Assembly: GCF_002607855.1 (NCBI RefSeq)
Contig: NZ_AWQQ01000027.1
Coordinates: 34,251 to 98,250, forward strand
DNA length: 64,000 nt
Direction: 5' to 3'
Origin: Desulforamulus profundi
GTDB lineage: Bacteria > Bacillota_B > Desulfotomaculia > Desulfotomaculales > Desulfotomaculaceae
The notes beneath the pieces were generated by a model. It was given only the letters and a program-made list of their open reading frames with translations, was not told the DNA's origin and did not search any database. Both the position numbers and the translations under genes were made by a program. Below, one piece after another: positions 28,661 through 37,516 of this stretch. Every line of letters begins with the position of its first letter. The first letter of the stretch is position 1.

Positions 28661-29623
28661 TTAAAACCTCCTGATACCAATAAAATCCGCTATCTGATAA
28701 AAGGTCTGCTTCACCGGCTTATCAGGCAGGGACACCAAATTACTCTTTGACTTTTCAATATATCTTCGGGCGGCATGAAAGGAAAATTCAATACCTCCCG
28801 CTTCCTTGATGATTTCAATGGCTTCTGAAACCTGCTCGTCCGTCTTGTCTTGAATCTCAACCAGTTCACGCAGGCGCTTGCGCTGCGGGCTTTTCTCCAG
28901 CGAGTAGATCACCGGCATGGTTAAAATCCCCTGGCGCAGGTCACCGCCTATGGGTTTCCCAAGAAGCTGCTGGTCTGCCACCATGTCTAAAATATCATCC
29001 GTAATCTGAAAGGCCATCCCAAGCTGGTGGCCATATCTTCTCAGCCGCCTGTGGTCCTTTTCCGGTGCTCCGGCGGCCACGGCACCCAACTGGCAGCTGG
29101 CGGCAATCAGCAGGGCTGTCTTACGCTCAATGCGATAGAAATAGTCCCGCCAGTTTTGCCCCGCACTGTAGGCGGTGGAAATTTGGTGGATTTCTCCTTC
29201 GCACATCTTCACACTGGTTTCCGCCAATACCCTTGCAATGATAGGATTTTCATACCGGGAAATCAATACCAGGGATTTGGCAAAAAGATAGTCTCCGGTA
29301 TGCATGGAGATTTTATTGCCCCAATTGGCTTTTACCGTGGGGGTACCCCTTCTGGTCAGGGAGTCGTCCACCACATCGTCATGCACCAGGGTGGCCATAT
29401 GAATCAGTTCTAAAGCCACAGCCAGGGGCAAAAGTTTATCCAGATTATCGTTGTATAATTTACCGGCCAAAAGCGCAAAAGCCGGACGCAAACGCTTTCC
29501 TCCGGCATTTAACAAGTGCATCGAAGTTTGGGTTAAAAGCGGGTCCCGGGATTGAACAATGGCTTTAATCTCATGCTCAACCACCTGTAAATCTTCCCTG
29601 ACCTGGCTAAAAAAATCCAGCAT
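28661..29623 (-). CDS. hepT: Polyprenyl (heptaprenyl) diphosphate synthase catalytic subunit
   Basis: About 320 residues of trans-prenyltransferase. The first aspartate-rich motif is HDDVVDDSLTRRGTPT and the second FQITDDILD. It extends farnesyl diphosphate to the menaquinone side chain. It heads the heme operon here, far from the menaquinone genes at 53-60 kb, where a likely partner subunit lies (59731-60504). Start is ATG at 29623 or GTG at 29638; neither has an ideal ribosome site. Confidence 0.88.
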   Translation of the reverse strand: MLDFFSQVREDLQVVEHEIKAIVQSRDPLLTQTSMHLLNAGGKRLRPAFALLAGKLYNDNLDKLLPLAVALELIHMATLVHDDVVDDSLTRRGTPTVKANWGNKISMHTGDYLFAKSLVLISRYENPIIARVLAETSVKMCEGEIHQISTAYSAGQNWRDYFYRIERKTALLIAASCQLGAVAAGAPEKDHRRLRRYGHQLGMAFQITDDILDMVADQQLLGKPIGGDLRQGILTMPVIYSLEKSPQRKRLRELVEIQDKTDEQVSEAIEIIKEAGGIEFSFHAARRYIEKSKSNLVSLPDKPVKQTFYQIADFIGIRRF

Positions 29624-29856
29624 AATGCAATCTGTCACCTACTTGATTACTTATCTTACCACCGTAACAGGTACTTATTCGCCAGTAGTTAATAAATTCC
29701 TCTTTATTAAGAAAGACCTTCTTTATTCTGAGAAATTTCCTTTATAAGAGTATCTTTCCAAAGCTGGCAGTGGATTATCCAAGCAGGAAAATTATACCCC
29801 GGGGTTGAAATACTAGGTTTTAAACATAGATATCCTACGGTTAGGGGAGATCAACA

Positions 29857-30045
29857 ATGACGAAAAGATTTATCCAAAGAAATGATCTTGTTGATCTGTT
29901 AGATGCGGAAACCATACGAAGCTTCCTCCATAAAGTTCTAAAGCACGTAGAGGACAGCCAGTCTCATCCTTATTATAACCCGAATCTAGACAAACTGGGT
30001 TATGAAGTTCTCAAGACTAAAAGTACAGTGGTTTGTTGCCTTTAA
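29857..30045 (+). CDS. Small hypothetical protein
   Basis: 62 residues with a GGGGAG ribosome site before the ATG. The middle is helical (LVDLLDAETIRSFLHKVLKHVED). No family is recognised. Its last codons overlap the likely tRNA-Sec promoter. Confidence 0.45.
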   Translation: MTKRFIQRNDLVDLLDAETIRSFLHKVLKHVEDSQSHPYYNPNLDKLGYEVLKTKSTVVCCL

Positions 30046-30064
30046 GTCCTTACCATGCTATAAT
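30036..30064 (+). promoter_or_regulatory. Promoter of tRNA-Sec
   Basis: TTGCCT (30036-30041), a 17-base spacer, and TATAAT (30059-30064), about 42 bases before the tRNA. Confidence 0.65.
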
Positions 30065-30105
30065 AGTTTTTGCATTTGCTTTTGTTAAATAGGTTTAAAA
30101 TTCAT

Positions 30106-30203
30106 GGGGGTGGATGGTGCCTGGTGGTGCTCCTGGTCTTCAAAACCAGTCGTTGGGCAGCGTTCCTGTCCATGGTGAGTTCGATTCTCACACACTCCCG
30201 CCA
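30106..30203 (+). tRNA. selC: tRNA-Sec (anticodon TCA)
   Basis: 98 bases including encoded CCA. The acceptor arm GGGGGTG pairs with CACTCCC (one G-T pair). The anticodon stem CTGGT/ACCAG frames CT-TCA-AA with TCA at 30140-30142. A long variable arm (CGTTGGGCAGCGTTCCTGTCCATG region) and a T-loop GTTCGATTC follow. It decodes UGA as selenocysteine with SelA and SelB from 43-47 kb. Confidence 0.95.
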
Positions 30204-30247
30204 GTAAATTCAAGGCTTCCGACTGGACTGCATAGTCCGGGTAAGTA

Positions 30248-30275
30248 AAGACCTCCGAAGTTCCGGGAGGTCTTT
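30248..30275 (+). terminator. Terminator after tRNA-Sec
   Basis: AAGACCTCC/GGGAGGTCTT hairpin followed by TTGTGTTT, 45 bases after the tRNA. Confidence 0.8.
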
Positions 30276-30590
30276 TGTGTTTCTTCTATTTCATAAACTT
30301 TATTGTAATATCCGGCATATATTTCCTAATAGTTGCAAAGGGCTCACTATTTTGGCTTTTTCGCATAAAAAGTAACCCAATATATTTAATCCACATACTG
30401 TAAAATAACACTTGATTAATTCGGAGGTCCATAATGAGTGGTCAAACGAAACACGCTGAGGTATAAGAAATTAAAACTAACCGTAGGGTACTGGAATCAT
30501 TAAAAACCTATTTCGTGTAACATTCCGGTTGAGCCAGTCATAATATATCCTATCGGGCAAGGGTCCGAAAAAATATTAGGGGGCTAAATT
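30276..30590. other. Gene-poor stretch before the yjcZ-like gene
   Basis: No supported gene. At 30434 an ATG with GGAGGT upstream opens MSGQTKHAEV then TAA; the same frame continues EIKTNRRVLESLKTYFV before the next stop, so it may be a broken small gene or chance. Confidence 0.3.
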
Positions 30591-30728
30591 ATGGGTTTTG
30601 GTTATAGTGGCGGCTGTGCTGCAGGCGGCGGAACTGGATATGGCAGTAACTTCTCTTTTATCATCTTCTTATTAGTACTGATCCTGCTATTCTTCGGAAA
30701 TGGATCCTATGGTGGATACAATCAGTAA
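30591..30728 (+). CDS. yjcZ: YjcZ family sporulation-type membrane peptide
   Basis: 45 residues: a Gly/Tyr-rich N-terminus (MGFGYSGGCAAGGGTGYGS), one membrane segment (FIIFLLVLILLFF), and a short GNGSYGGYNQ tail. This is the pattern of the YjcZ/YczN small proteins found in spore formers. GGGGG precedes the ATG and a terminator follows, so it forms its own unit. Confidence 0.85.
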   Translation: MGFGYSGGCAAGGGTGYGSNFSFIIFLLVLILLFFGNGSYGGYNQ

Positions 30729-30740
30729 GTGAGAAACTGA

Positions 30741-30770
30741 AACCCTGGCCGTATGAAGCCAGGGTTTTGT
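30741..30770 (+). terminator. Terminator of the yjcZ-like gene
   Basis: AACCCTGGC/GCCAGGGTT stem with an eight-base loop, then TTGTGTTT. Confidence 0.85.
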
Positions 30771-30866
30771 GTTTGGAGTAATTAGTAAAAGTTTTTCTTT
30801 TTTGTTTTGTAATTTTTCATCCGTACCAGTAACACCTGCAAATACTTACCATATATTGGAGTAGAA

Positions 30867-30930
30867 GGTTCTTGACCCTATTTAATCCCTGCCGGATTCC
30901 CCCCTCGAGGTGTCTTTAGGGTCTTGAACC
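30867..30930. repeat. Imperfect inverted repeat in a gene-free stretch
   Basis: GGTTC-TT-GACCCTA (30867-30880) faces TAGGGTC-TT-GAACC (30917-30930), 12 pairs with a symmetric TT/TT internal loop around a 36-base loop. The stretch 30771-31253 otherwise holds nothing I can name apart from the DnaA-box-like sites. Confidence 0.5.
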
Positions 30931-31206
30931 AGTATTATAATAAGGCCCCTGACTACGGCATTGTCTAAACTCCTTCCGGGTGTCCCCCTATGTTTCACAT
31001 TATTATGCCACGTTTATCACCCAAAACCTAACTTATATTTTCTTGCTTATCCGGGCGCCGTTATAATTATAACTATCTAAATAGGTTTACATTAAATAAA
31101 TTAACTACTTTCTGCTAACATTAGTAACCGGACACACGATATTTAAGGTTCCCAGGGTACAGTATAAAATGTAAAATCCATTCACAATCTGTAAATTAAT
31201 TCCATC

Positions 31207-31236
31207 TTATCCACATTATTCACTGATTTATCCCCA
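31207..31236 (+). promoter_or_regulatory. Two DnaA-box-like sites
   Basis: TTATCCACA at 31207-31215 matches the DnaA box consensus, and TTATCCCCA at 31228-31236 differs by one base. They are 21 bases apart, about two helical turns. No dnaA or other origin gene is present, so this is not evidence of an origin. Confidence 0.35.
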
Positions 31237-31253
31237 GTATTTTCCACCTCACT

Positions 31254-31364
31254 CTATTCCTCTCTAATTTTTATACCTGCCATTAACAGCCGTGATCGGT
31301 TTTTGTTAATGCAATTAGTCAATTCCTCAGCAACCTGGTTCAGCTCTTCTACTTTAACAACCAT
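31254..31364 (-). CDS. Possible 36-residue helical peptide
   Basis: MVVKVEELNQVAEELTNCIN.. ending KIREE, strongly amphipathic. No clear ribosome site is visible. It could be a remnant of a larger helical protein gene. Confidence 0.25.
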   Translation of the reverse strand: MVVKVEELNQVAEELTNCINKNRSRLLMAGIKIREE

Positions 31365-31388
31365 CTGCTGCAGTGCCCCGGATAAATA

Positions 31389-31421
31389 ACCGGGTGTTAG
31401 TCAATTGACCAAACACCCGGT
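31389..31421. terminator. Strong hairpin, probable terminator
   Basis: ACCGGGTGTT/AACACCCGGT stem (31389-31398 and 31412-31421). It follows the 56-residue ORF on the minus strand, where TATTTAT comes next; the plus side has ATCTTTCTATTT. Confidence 0.6.
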
Positions 31422-31455
31422 ATCTTTCTATTTACAAATTAATAAGGACATATTT

Positions 31456-31626
31456 TTACTCCGGCCAGTCTAACTCCTGCGCCAATTCTCTGATGGTATT
31501 TCGCAATTGACATTCTTCCATCTTTAACCTGCGAATGTCCGCCCGTACAGCTGTCAAATGCTTGACCAGTTCGTTGATATGAGCCAGTTTCTGTTTATGC
31601 CGGTAAGAATTGAGATCAGTAATCAT
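31456..31626 (-). CDS. Small coiled-coil hypothetical protein
   Basis: 56 residues, almost wholly helical and charged (KLAHINELVKHLTAVRADIR, MEECQLRNTIRELAQELDWPE). The ribosome site is weak. A hairpin terminator follows its stop. It resembles no family I can name. Confidence 0.45.
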   Translation of the reverse strand: MITDLNSYRHKQKLAHINELVKHLTAVRADIRRLKMEECQLRNTIRELAQELDWPE

Positions 31627-31763
31627 GTCTCTATTATTTCCCTGTTTTTAATAGATTATCCAAATCCTCCGAAGTTTTTTGGATGGCTTCCTTTAATGCC
31701 GTTTCTTTTGACTTAAGTTCAAAAAACCATAATATTCAACAGACTGCCGCTGCTGCAAATGAA

Positions 31764-31946
31764 TTAACAACCTGGCTCGACGCCCAGGGGAACCTGAGAA
31801 ATCATAGCCTGGTAGTCGGGCAAGTTGAGACCTTCAAAATACTTCAGGTATTGCCTTACTTCGATGATCTCCTTCACCAGGGCATTTAATTTTTTCAACT
31901 GGTTGCGTTTGCGGATTTCCATGATTTCCGTAACCATTGCGATCAC
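31764..31946 (-). CDS. Possible small helical protein
   Basis: 60 residues (MEIRKRNQLKKLNALVKEII.., YFEGLNLPDYQAMISQVP). The start and ribosome site are unclear, and helical coding-like sequence continues past the stop in another frame (ELKSKETALKEAIQKTSEDL near 31660-31720). This may be another frameshifted gene spanning about 31640-31946. Confidence 0.3.
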   Translation of the reverse strand: MIAMVTEIMEIRKRNQLKKLNALVKEIIEVRQYLKYFEGLNLPDYQAMISQVPLGVEPGC

Positions 31947-32031
31947 CAGATATTTTTTTCGACATTCCTTTTGGCAATCCCTGCCTTGGACCCCGGATTA
32001 ACCGGAGAAAGTTGCTGGAAACCATGCCTGA

Positions 32032-32676
32032 TTAATTTGTTCCATAACCTTTGGCTGCAAACCTCTGCCAGAAGTACCTGGCTATAGCTGGTTTTCTTGG
32101 TGAAGCCGTTGGCAGGATAGTCTTCCAGAATAGGATCTGCATGATGTTTTTCATGAGCATAGGCTTACGGCCTGCCTGTCGACTTTGCACCAGCCACAGA
32201 CGGACCAATTCATCCATGCCGGTATTCACCAACTCGGAACGCAGTTCCCGGGCCCGCTGGGTGCTTTCCATGCAGATGAAGCTTTGACAAACCAGAGAAC
32301 GAGCGGCATAGCTGGAACAAATACGGTCCTCTTGATTGAGAAAACCACAGGCCCCTTCTATGGTAAAACCTAAACTAATATCCACCGCGCCACCTTCAAC
32401 ATAAATGTAGGCATACTTTTTCAGGAAATCCAGCAGAGGCCACTGGGAATCCAGCTTTAGTTGATCTCCCAACTTTTCAACATAGCCTATCACATCGATG
32501 CTGGTAAGGGGAATACGTTCCCAGCAGCATTCATCACACCCACGGCAAGGAGGTTGAGAGTTTTTATCTATAAAATCATTCATGGCATCCAAATAATCCT
32601 GCACCGTGGCCCCGGGATGTAAAACTTTCAGATCATAGCCGTCTCCGGTTGCGCGTTTAAAAACTCGTACCTTCAC
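32032..32676 (-). CDS. YkgJ-type cysteine cluster protein
   Basis: 214 residues. The N-terminal metal motif is CRGCDECCW near residue 44; further cysteines are at EGACGFL, DRICSSY and SLVCQSFIC, matching the YkgJ zinc/iron-chelating pattern. The role is unknown. The C-terminal 40 residues are basic and divergent. It is monocistronic. Confidence 0.75.
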   Translation of the reverse strand: MKVRVFKRATGDGYDLKVLHPGATVQDYLDAMNDFIDKNSQPPCRGCDECCWERIPLTSIDVIGYVEKLGDQLKLDSQWPLLDFLKKYAYIYVEGGAVDISLGFTIEGACGFLNQEDRICSSYAARSLVCQSFICMESTQRARELRSELVNTGMDELVRLWLVQSRQAGRKPMLMKNIMQILFWKTILPTASPRKPAIARYFWQRFAAKGYGTN

Positions 32677-32871
32677 TTTATTCCCTTACTTTCTTGAAAG
32701 ACTCATGACAGAAAATTTACGCTATATAGTATATAACAGAATGGTCAGCTTAAAGATTTACCGGTCCCCTATGTATTTGTGGCAGGCAACCATGATTCAC
32801 CGGATATCATTAGCAAGAAACAAGCACTTATAACGCCGGAATAAGGATACCGTAAAAGGTAGTGACAGAAC

Positions 32872-32898
32872 TAAAAAAGCAGGGACGCTTCCCTGCTT
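32872..32898 (-). terminator. Terminator of tRNA-Gly
   Basis: AAGCAGGGA/TCCCTGCTT stem, with TTTTTTAG following on the minus strand. Confidence 0.85.
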
Positions 32899-32904
32899 AC
32901 ATAC

Positions 32905-32979
32905 TGGAGCGGAAGACGGGATTCGAACCCGCGACCCTCGCCTTGGCAAGGCGATGCTCTACCACTGAGCCACTTCCGC
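32905..32979 (-). tRNA. tRNA-Gly (anticodon GCC)
   Basis: 75 bases including encoded CCA. Acceptor GCGGAAG pairs with CTTCCGC; D-loop GCTCAGTGGTAGAGC; anticodon arm CGCCTTGCCAAGGCG with GCC; T-arm CGGGTTCGAATCCCG. Its own promoter and terminator flank it. Confidence 0.97.
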
Positions 32980-32991
32980 ATTGACAAAAAT

Positions 32992-33020
32992 AATATAACA
33001 TAGATATTTAACCTTGTCAA
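32992..33020 (-). promoter_or_regulatory. Promoter of tRNA-Gly
   Basis: TTGACA (33015-33020), a 17-base spacer, and TATATT (32992-32997) on the minus strand. Confidence 0.85.
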
Positions 33021-33166
33021 AACATAATCCTATTGAATTCGAACTTTCTTGTGCTTTTTTTTACCTTCTTTTAACCTTGCTCGTAAATTTTCCCTGCAAA
33101 AAGTTCATTCTAATCATGTGAATACCTTCATAAAGTTTAACAACCGAAGTACGAAGGGGGTGATCG

Positions 33167-33220
33167 ATGGAGCACCGGTTTAAATTTTTAATACCACGCT
33201 TTTACACGTCCAAGGGGTAG
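33167..33220 (+). CDS. Possible 17-codon leader ORF upstream of the usp gene
   Basis: MEHRFKFLIPRFYTSKG follows a GGGGGTGAT ribosome site. It lies 84 bases before the UspA-type start. Translation is not proven. Confidence 0.3.
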   Translation: MEHRFKFLIPRFYTSKG

Positions 33221-33304
33221 ATCAAATTTTTCATCCCCTCCGGAAGTTGCAGGAATTCCCAACTAAAAAGAGAAATATGATCGTAAAAACAAGGAGGGAA
33301 TGCC

Positions 33305-33742
33305 ATGTATAACAAAATTTTGGTACCCCTGGACGGTTCGGATCGTGCTACAAAGGCCCTGTCCCATACAGTTGAGTTAGCAAAAAAGCTGGGAGCTAAG
33401 ATGACGCTCATGCATGTGGTACCCAGTCTACCTCCCTATGTTAATACGGCAGTGGATCGATTAGGTCATGCACAGCAAGCTATTATTGATGAGTTAATGA
33501 GGAATGGCAAAGAAATGCTTGAACAATATGTTTCTTCCATTTCGGATAAAACCATACAGGTTGATACGTTTATTGTCATGGGCCAACCGGCAGACGAAAT
33601 TTTAGAAAAAGCCAGGGCCGAAAACTATGATTTGATTGTTGTCGGAAGCCGTGGTTTAGGAGAAATTAAGGGCTATATCATGGGAAGTGTAAGCAACCGT
33701 GTCTCCCGACACGCCTCCTGCCCGGTTTTAATCATTCGCTGA
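33305..33742 (+). CDS. UspA family universal stress protein
   Basis: 145 residues, one Usp domain. The N-terminus is YNKILVPLDGSDRATKAL. The ATP-binding pattern G-x2-G-x9-G-S is seen in VGSRGLGEIKGYIMGSVS. It probably binds ATP and acts in stress or energy limitation. AAGGAGGGAATGCC leads to the ATG. Confidence 0.93.
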   Translation: MYNKILVPLDGSDRATKALSHTVELAKKLGAKMTLMHVVPSLPPYVNTAVDRLGHAQQAIIDELMRNGKEMLEQYVSSISDKTIQVDTFIVMGQPADEILEKARAENYDLIVVGSRGLGEIKGYIMGSVSNRVSRHASCPVLIIR

Positions 33743-33760
33743 CAAGTAAATACCATTCAT

Positions 33761-33832
33761 GGAAAGCTTGGCGAAACCAAGCTTTTCCTAATACTGAAGG
33801 AAAAAACCGACCTGTTGGCGGTCGGTTTTTTT
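33761..33832. terminator. Two tandem terminators between usp and the exported SLH-type protein
   Basis: GGAAAGCTTGG/CCAAGCTTTTCC (33761-33787) and AAAACCGACC/GGTCGGTTTT (33803-33829, followed by TTTTT) lie between convergent genes. Confidence 0.85.
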
Positions 33833-33843
33833 CGGCTTTTTTC

Positions 33844-34766
33844 CTATAATTTGTTCAGTTGAATGTTTAATTGGGCCGGGTAATTGAAGGGGATGGGCTT
33901 GGTATCCTTGGGTTCGGTAATCACCGTTGAGTTATAGGAGCCGGGAGTCGGTTCCTTTGTGCGGTAGTTTACCATTAATGTATTGCCGTCTAATTTCATG
34001 TCCTCGATGTAAATCTCATAACCGCTGGAAGGCTTTTCACCCCAGGAAATCTCCAATTCCCGGCCGCCTTCTTTTGCCGTTATGATTTTAGCAGCAACGC
34101 CGCTGTCATGTATACCGACAGTCCGCTTCATTTCCTTTAAAACGGCTGCCAGTTCCTGTGGCGTTACCCCTTGTTTGGGCCGGAAGTTGCCGTCCTGGTT
34201 CAAGTACATGATATTTAAGCCTACCATAAGCTTTATATCATCCGCTGCCTCGCTGCCTGCCCGGGCCAAATCTTTAATCTGGGGTTCGTTGGCCACAGGA
34301 CCCAGCTGGTTGGGGGCTTTTTGCTTCAGCAAACTGCCCAAAACCTGAGCCAGTTCCTCGCGAAGGATCATTTCTGACGGGCGGAAGAACCTGTCCGAGG
34401 TTTGGATGGCACCGTTATAACCCAGGATCATAATGGCACTGGCTTGTGGATCACCGGTTGGAACGTCATCAAAAAAGTCCGTCACCTCCGGGGCTTTAAA
34501 GAAACGATAGCCGTCAAGGTTTAACTCCAGCGTGTTGACCAGCTTTACGGCAAATTCTCCCCGGGTGACATAGGGGCTGGATTTATTTGTGCCAGCTCCG
34601 GCCGGAGCGGTATTTTTATCGAATTGTCTGCAGTGGCACTTTGTTTTGGGGTTTGCGGTACTGTTACTTTATTGGTCTCGTCAGCTTGCCCCAACCCAAT
34701 AGGCCAAAATGCTGCGGCACTCATGAACAAAGCGCCGATAAGGACATAGCCCAAGGTCTTTTGCAT
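33844..34766 (-). CDS. Exported protein with SLH-like repeats and PrcB_C-type domain (frameshifted)
   Basis: About 307 residues in two frames; one base is missing near 34600. Order: signal peptide (LGYVLIGALFMSAAAFWPIGLGQA), a Thr/Pro-rich linker, two or three S-layer-homology-like segments (SPYVTRGEFAVKLVNTL, REELAQVLGSLLKQKA, VTPQELAAVLKEMKR), then a domain resembling PrcB_C (ELEISWGEKPSSGYEIYIED). SLH segments usually bind cell-wall polymers and PrcB_C occurs in protease-complex proteins. Function is not known. Confidence 0.65.
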
Positions 34767-34870
34767 AGATTTCCCTCCTGTTACCTTATTGACGTAATGT
34801 CTGAACAGAAAGTTCCATAATGTGGTTAGGGAAACGACAAAATTTGAATAGCTTTTTGGGGGATCGGGAT

Positions 34871-34909
34871 AGAAGAATAAAGACCGGGGGTCCCGGTCTT
34901 TATTCTTCT
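34871..34909 (-). terminator. Terminator of the nucleoside uptake/xpt operon
   Basis: A perfect 18-bp palindrome (AGAAGAATAAAGACCGGG and its complement around a three-base loop) overlaps the xpt stop codon. Confidence 0.85.
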
Positions 34910-35469
34910 AGATGAAGTTTTCCGCCTTCCAAGCTGTTAATTTTAATTAGCGATTCAATTCTTACTCCGGAGTCACGCAGGGCCTTGCCCCCGCCCTGGA
35001 ATGCCTTTTCAATTACAATGCCAATTCCCACCAACTCCGCTTCGGCCTGCTTGACCAGTTGAGTCAGGCCCTTCAGGGCTTCTCCCCGGGCCAGGAAATC
35101 ATCTACGATCAAAACCCTGTCATGACGGTTCAAATATTGTTTGGCCACATAGATGTCCACGGACTCGTTTTTGGTAAAGGAATAAATATTGGACAAATAA
35201 TAATGCTGCAGGGTAGAAGGCATTTTCTTCTTGGCAAACAGCAAAGGTACGTTAAGCGCCATGGCCGTGGTCAAACCGACGGCGATGCCGGAAGCTTCAA
35301 CCGTTAGTACTTTGGTAATCTTGGCATCCGAAAACCGTCTGGCAAATTCACGGCCAATCTCCAGCATCACGTTGGGGTCGATCATATGATTGATGAAAGA
35401 ATCCACACGCAAAATTTCATCGGATACAACTTGACTGTTGTTTAAGATTTTATCTATTAAAAGCTGCAT
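34900..35469 (-). CDS. xpt: Xanthine phosphoribosyltransferase
   Basis: 189 residues. The PRPP-binding motif is [14 protein letters not shown] near residue 125, and [13 protein letters not shown] and FAKKKMPST precede it. It salvages xanthine (and guanine in some members) to the nucleotide using PRPP. It is the last gene after a BmpA-type nucleoside ABC transporter, 17 bases after the permease gene, which fits purine salvage and the guanine/PRPP riboswitch upstream. Confidence 0.93.
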   Translation of the reverse strand: MQLLIDKILNNSQVVSDEILRVDSFINHMIDPNVMLEIGREFARRFSDAKITKVLTVEASGIAVGLTTAMALNVPLLFAKKKMPSTLQHYYLSNIYSFTKNESVDIYVAKQYLNRHDRVLIVDDFLARGEALKGLTQLVKQAEAELVGIGIVIEKAFQGGGKALRDSGVRIESLIKINSLEGGKLHLEE

Positions 35470-35486
35470 TAGGATCCCCCTTCTGT

Positions 35487-36418
35487 TTAGCGTTCTTCAC
35501 GGTCGTAGGGCAAGCCTAACGCTCCCGGGGTACCCACTCGGTTGGCCATAGCTTTGCGAGTTACCATGATTAATACGAGAATGGTGAAGATATAGGGCAA
35601 CATCTTTAAAAAGAAGGACGGTATCATCACACCCATGGCCTGGGCGCGAAAACCCAGCGCATCGATGCCCCCGAAGATATAGCTGCCCAGCATGGCCCTC
35701 AGAGGATTCCAGATAGAGAAGATTACCAGGCCACCGCAATCCAGCCCCGGCCGGCGGTCATGTTTTCCAGCCAGGTAGGAGCATAGGCCAGGGAAAGATA
35801 GGCGCCGCCTATCCCCGCCAACATGCCGCCCAGGGTAACATAGAGATACCTCACTCGATAGACACTGACTCCCAGTGAATCAGCGGCAGCGGGGTTTTCT
35901 CCCACAGCCCGCAGGTGCAAACCGGGACGAGTGTAATAAATAAAAAACCAGAGGACCGGTACCAAAATATAGGTAATATAAACCAGTGGATCATGGTGAA
36001 AGAAAACAGGTCCAAGGACGGGAATATCACTGAGGAATCCCAGCGTTACCGGCTTGAAGGCATTTTCGACGGGAATGCCGATATAGGGTTTGCCGATAAA
36101 CCCGGAAAGCCCCGTACCAAATAAAGTCAGAGCGAGACCGCTGACCACCTGGTTGGCCTGCAAGGTTACTGTCAAAAAAGCATGAACCAGGGCCAGTGCC
36201 CCGCCACCCAGCATGGCTGCCAGAATACCCACCCAGGGGTCATTGGTCCGGACCGCAAATACAAAACCGGTTACAGCGCCCACCAGCATCATCCCCTCAA
36301 CACCCAGGTTAAGGATGCCGGATCTCTCTGCCAGTAGTTCCCCCAGTGCGGCATAGAGGATGGGAGTGCCTGCAGTAATGGCGGTAGCCAAAATGGTTAT
36401 CAGAAATTCCTGGGTCAC
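35487..36418 (-). CDS. Nucleoside ABC transporter permease (YufQ/NupQ type; frameshifted)
   Basis: About 310 residues with eight or so membrane segments. One base is missing near 35725, after GRGWIAVA; the second frame continues [33 protein letters not shown] sequence ([19 protein letters not shown]) near residue 33 is typical of BPL_transp_2 permeases of BmpA systems. It pairs with the permease encoded upstream. Confidence 0.87.
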
Positions 36419-36421
36419 CGG

Positions 36422-37516
36422 CTACACCTCCATCTTTGTTTTGCCCTTGCAGACAATTTTATAACGGTTGAAAAATTCGCCGCCCAGAACAAAGAATAAC
36501 AACGCCCCTTGAATCATAAAGACAATGGCGGCGGGCACACCGCTGGACTGCACACTATACCCCCCGACCTGCAAGGCGCCCAGTAGCACCGAGACCAAAA
36601 GGACGGCAAAGGGATTTAATTTGGCCAGCCAGGCCACAATGATGGCGGTATAGCCATAGCCGGGGCTCAGCCCCTGCTGCATCCTTTGGGCAATGGCAGA
36701 AACTTCCGCCATCCCCGCCAGTCCGGCCATAGCTCCGCTGAAAAACATCACCAGCAAAATATTCTTCGTAATATTCATCCCGGCATAGCGGGCCGCCCTG
36801 GGACTTTCCCCGATTGCGGTCACCTCATAGCCCCAGCGGGACTGTCGTAAGGCAATCCAGAGCACCACCGCCAGCACCAGCGCAAAGGCCAAACCAAGAT
36901 GGACACGGCTGTTTCCCCATGTGGGTAAAACGGCCGCCGGCGTAAAGGGCTTGCTTAGCGGGAAGTTCATGCCCTGGGGGTCTTTCCAGGGACCGAAAAC
37001 AAGATAGTTCACCCATAAAATGGCCACATAGTTCAGCATCAGGGTGGTAATGGTTTCGTTAACGCCCAGATAGGCCCTGGGGATGGCCGGGATTAGTCCC
37101 CACAGCCCGCCGCATAGCATTCCCATCAGCACCATGGCAGGCAGCATCACATAGACGGGCAGGTCCGAAAAGCTTAAAGCCACCCAGGCTGCCCCAAAGG
37201 CTCCCATATAAAATTGGCCTTCGGCGCCAATGTTCCACAACTGCATCCGGAAGGCAATGGACACGCCCAGACCGCAAATCATTAAGGGGATGGCCTTTAC
37301 AATGGTCTCCGAAAGGCCGTAGGCAGAACCGAAGGCCCCGTCCAGCATGCCGGTATAGACCGCCAGCACCTGCCCCCAGCTAATGCCTTTGGGCGACCCC
37401 AGGCCGTTAATATAGAGAAAAACAGCCCCTGTCAGCAGGGCCAGAAGAATGGCTGTCAGAGGAATTAAAATCAACCCTGCAGGAGAGGGTGCGGAGCGTC
37501 TTTCCAACCTTATCAT
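36422..37516 (-). CDS. Nucleoside ABC transporter permease (YufP/NupP type)
   Basis: 364 residues, multi-spanning. The conserved WNIGAEGQFYMGAFGA lies near residue 94 and LNYVAILWVNYLV near 163. It forms the membrane pore with the next permease. The start overlaps the ATPase stop by four bases. Confidence 0.88.
   Translation of the reverse strand: MIRLERRSAPSPAGLILIPLTAILLALLTGAVFLYINGLGSPKGISWGQVLAVYTGMLDGAFGSAYGLSETIVKAIPLMICGLGVSIAFRMQLWNIGAEGQFYMGAFGAAWVALSFSDLPVYVMLPAMVLMGMLCGGLWGLIPAIPRAYLGVNETITTLMLNYVAILWVNYLVFGPWKDPQGMNFPLSKPFTPAAVLPTWGNSRVHLGLAFALVLAVVLWIALRQSRWGYEVTAIGESPRAARYAGMNITKNILLVMFFSGAMAGLAGMAEVSAIAQRMQQGLSPGYGYTAIIVAWLAKLNPFAVLLVSVLLGALQVGGYSVQSSGVPAAIVFMIQGALLFFVLGGEFFNRYKIVCKGKTKMEV

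Noticed and set aside
31683..31889. Plus-strand frame with a chemoreceptor-like stretch (QQTAAAANEL)
   Set aside because: Short, no ribosome site, and coding-like helical sequence lies on the opposite strand.
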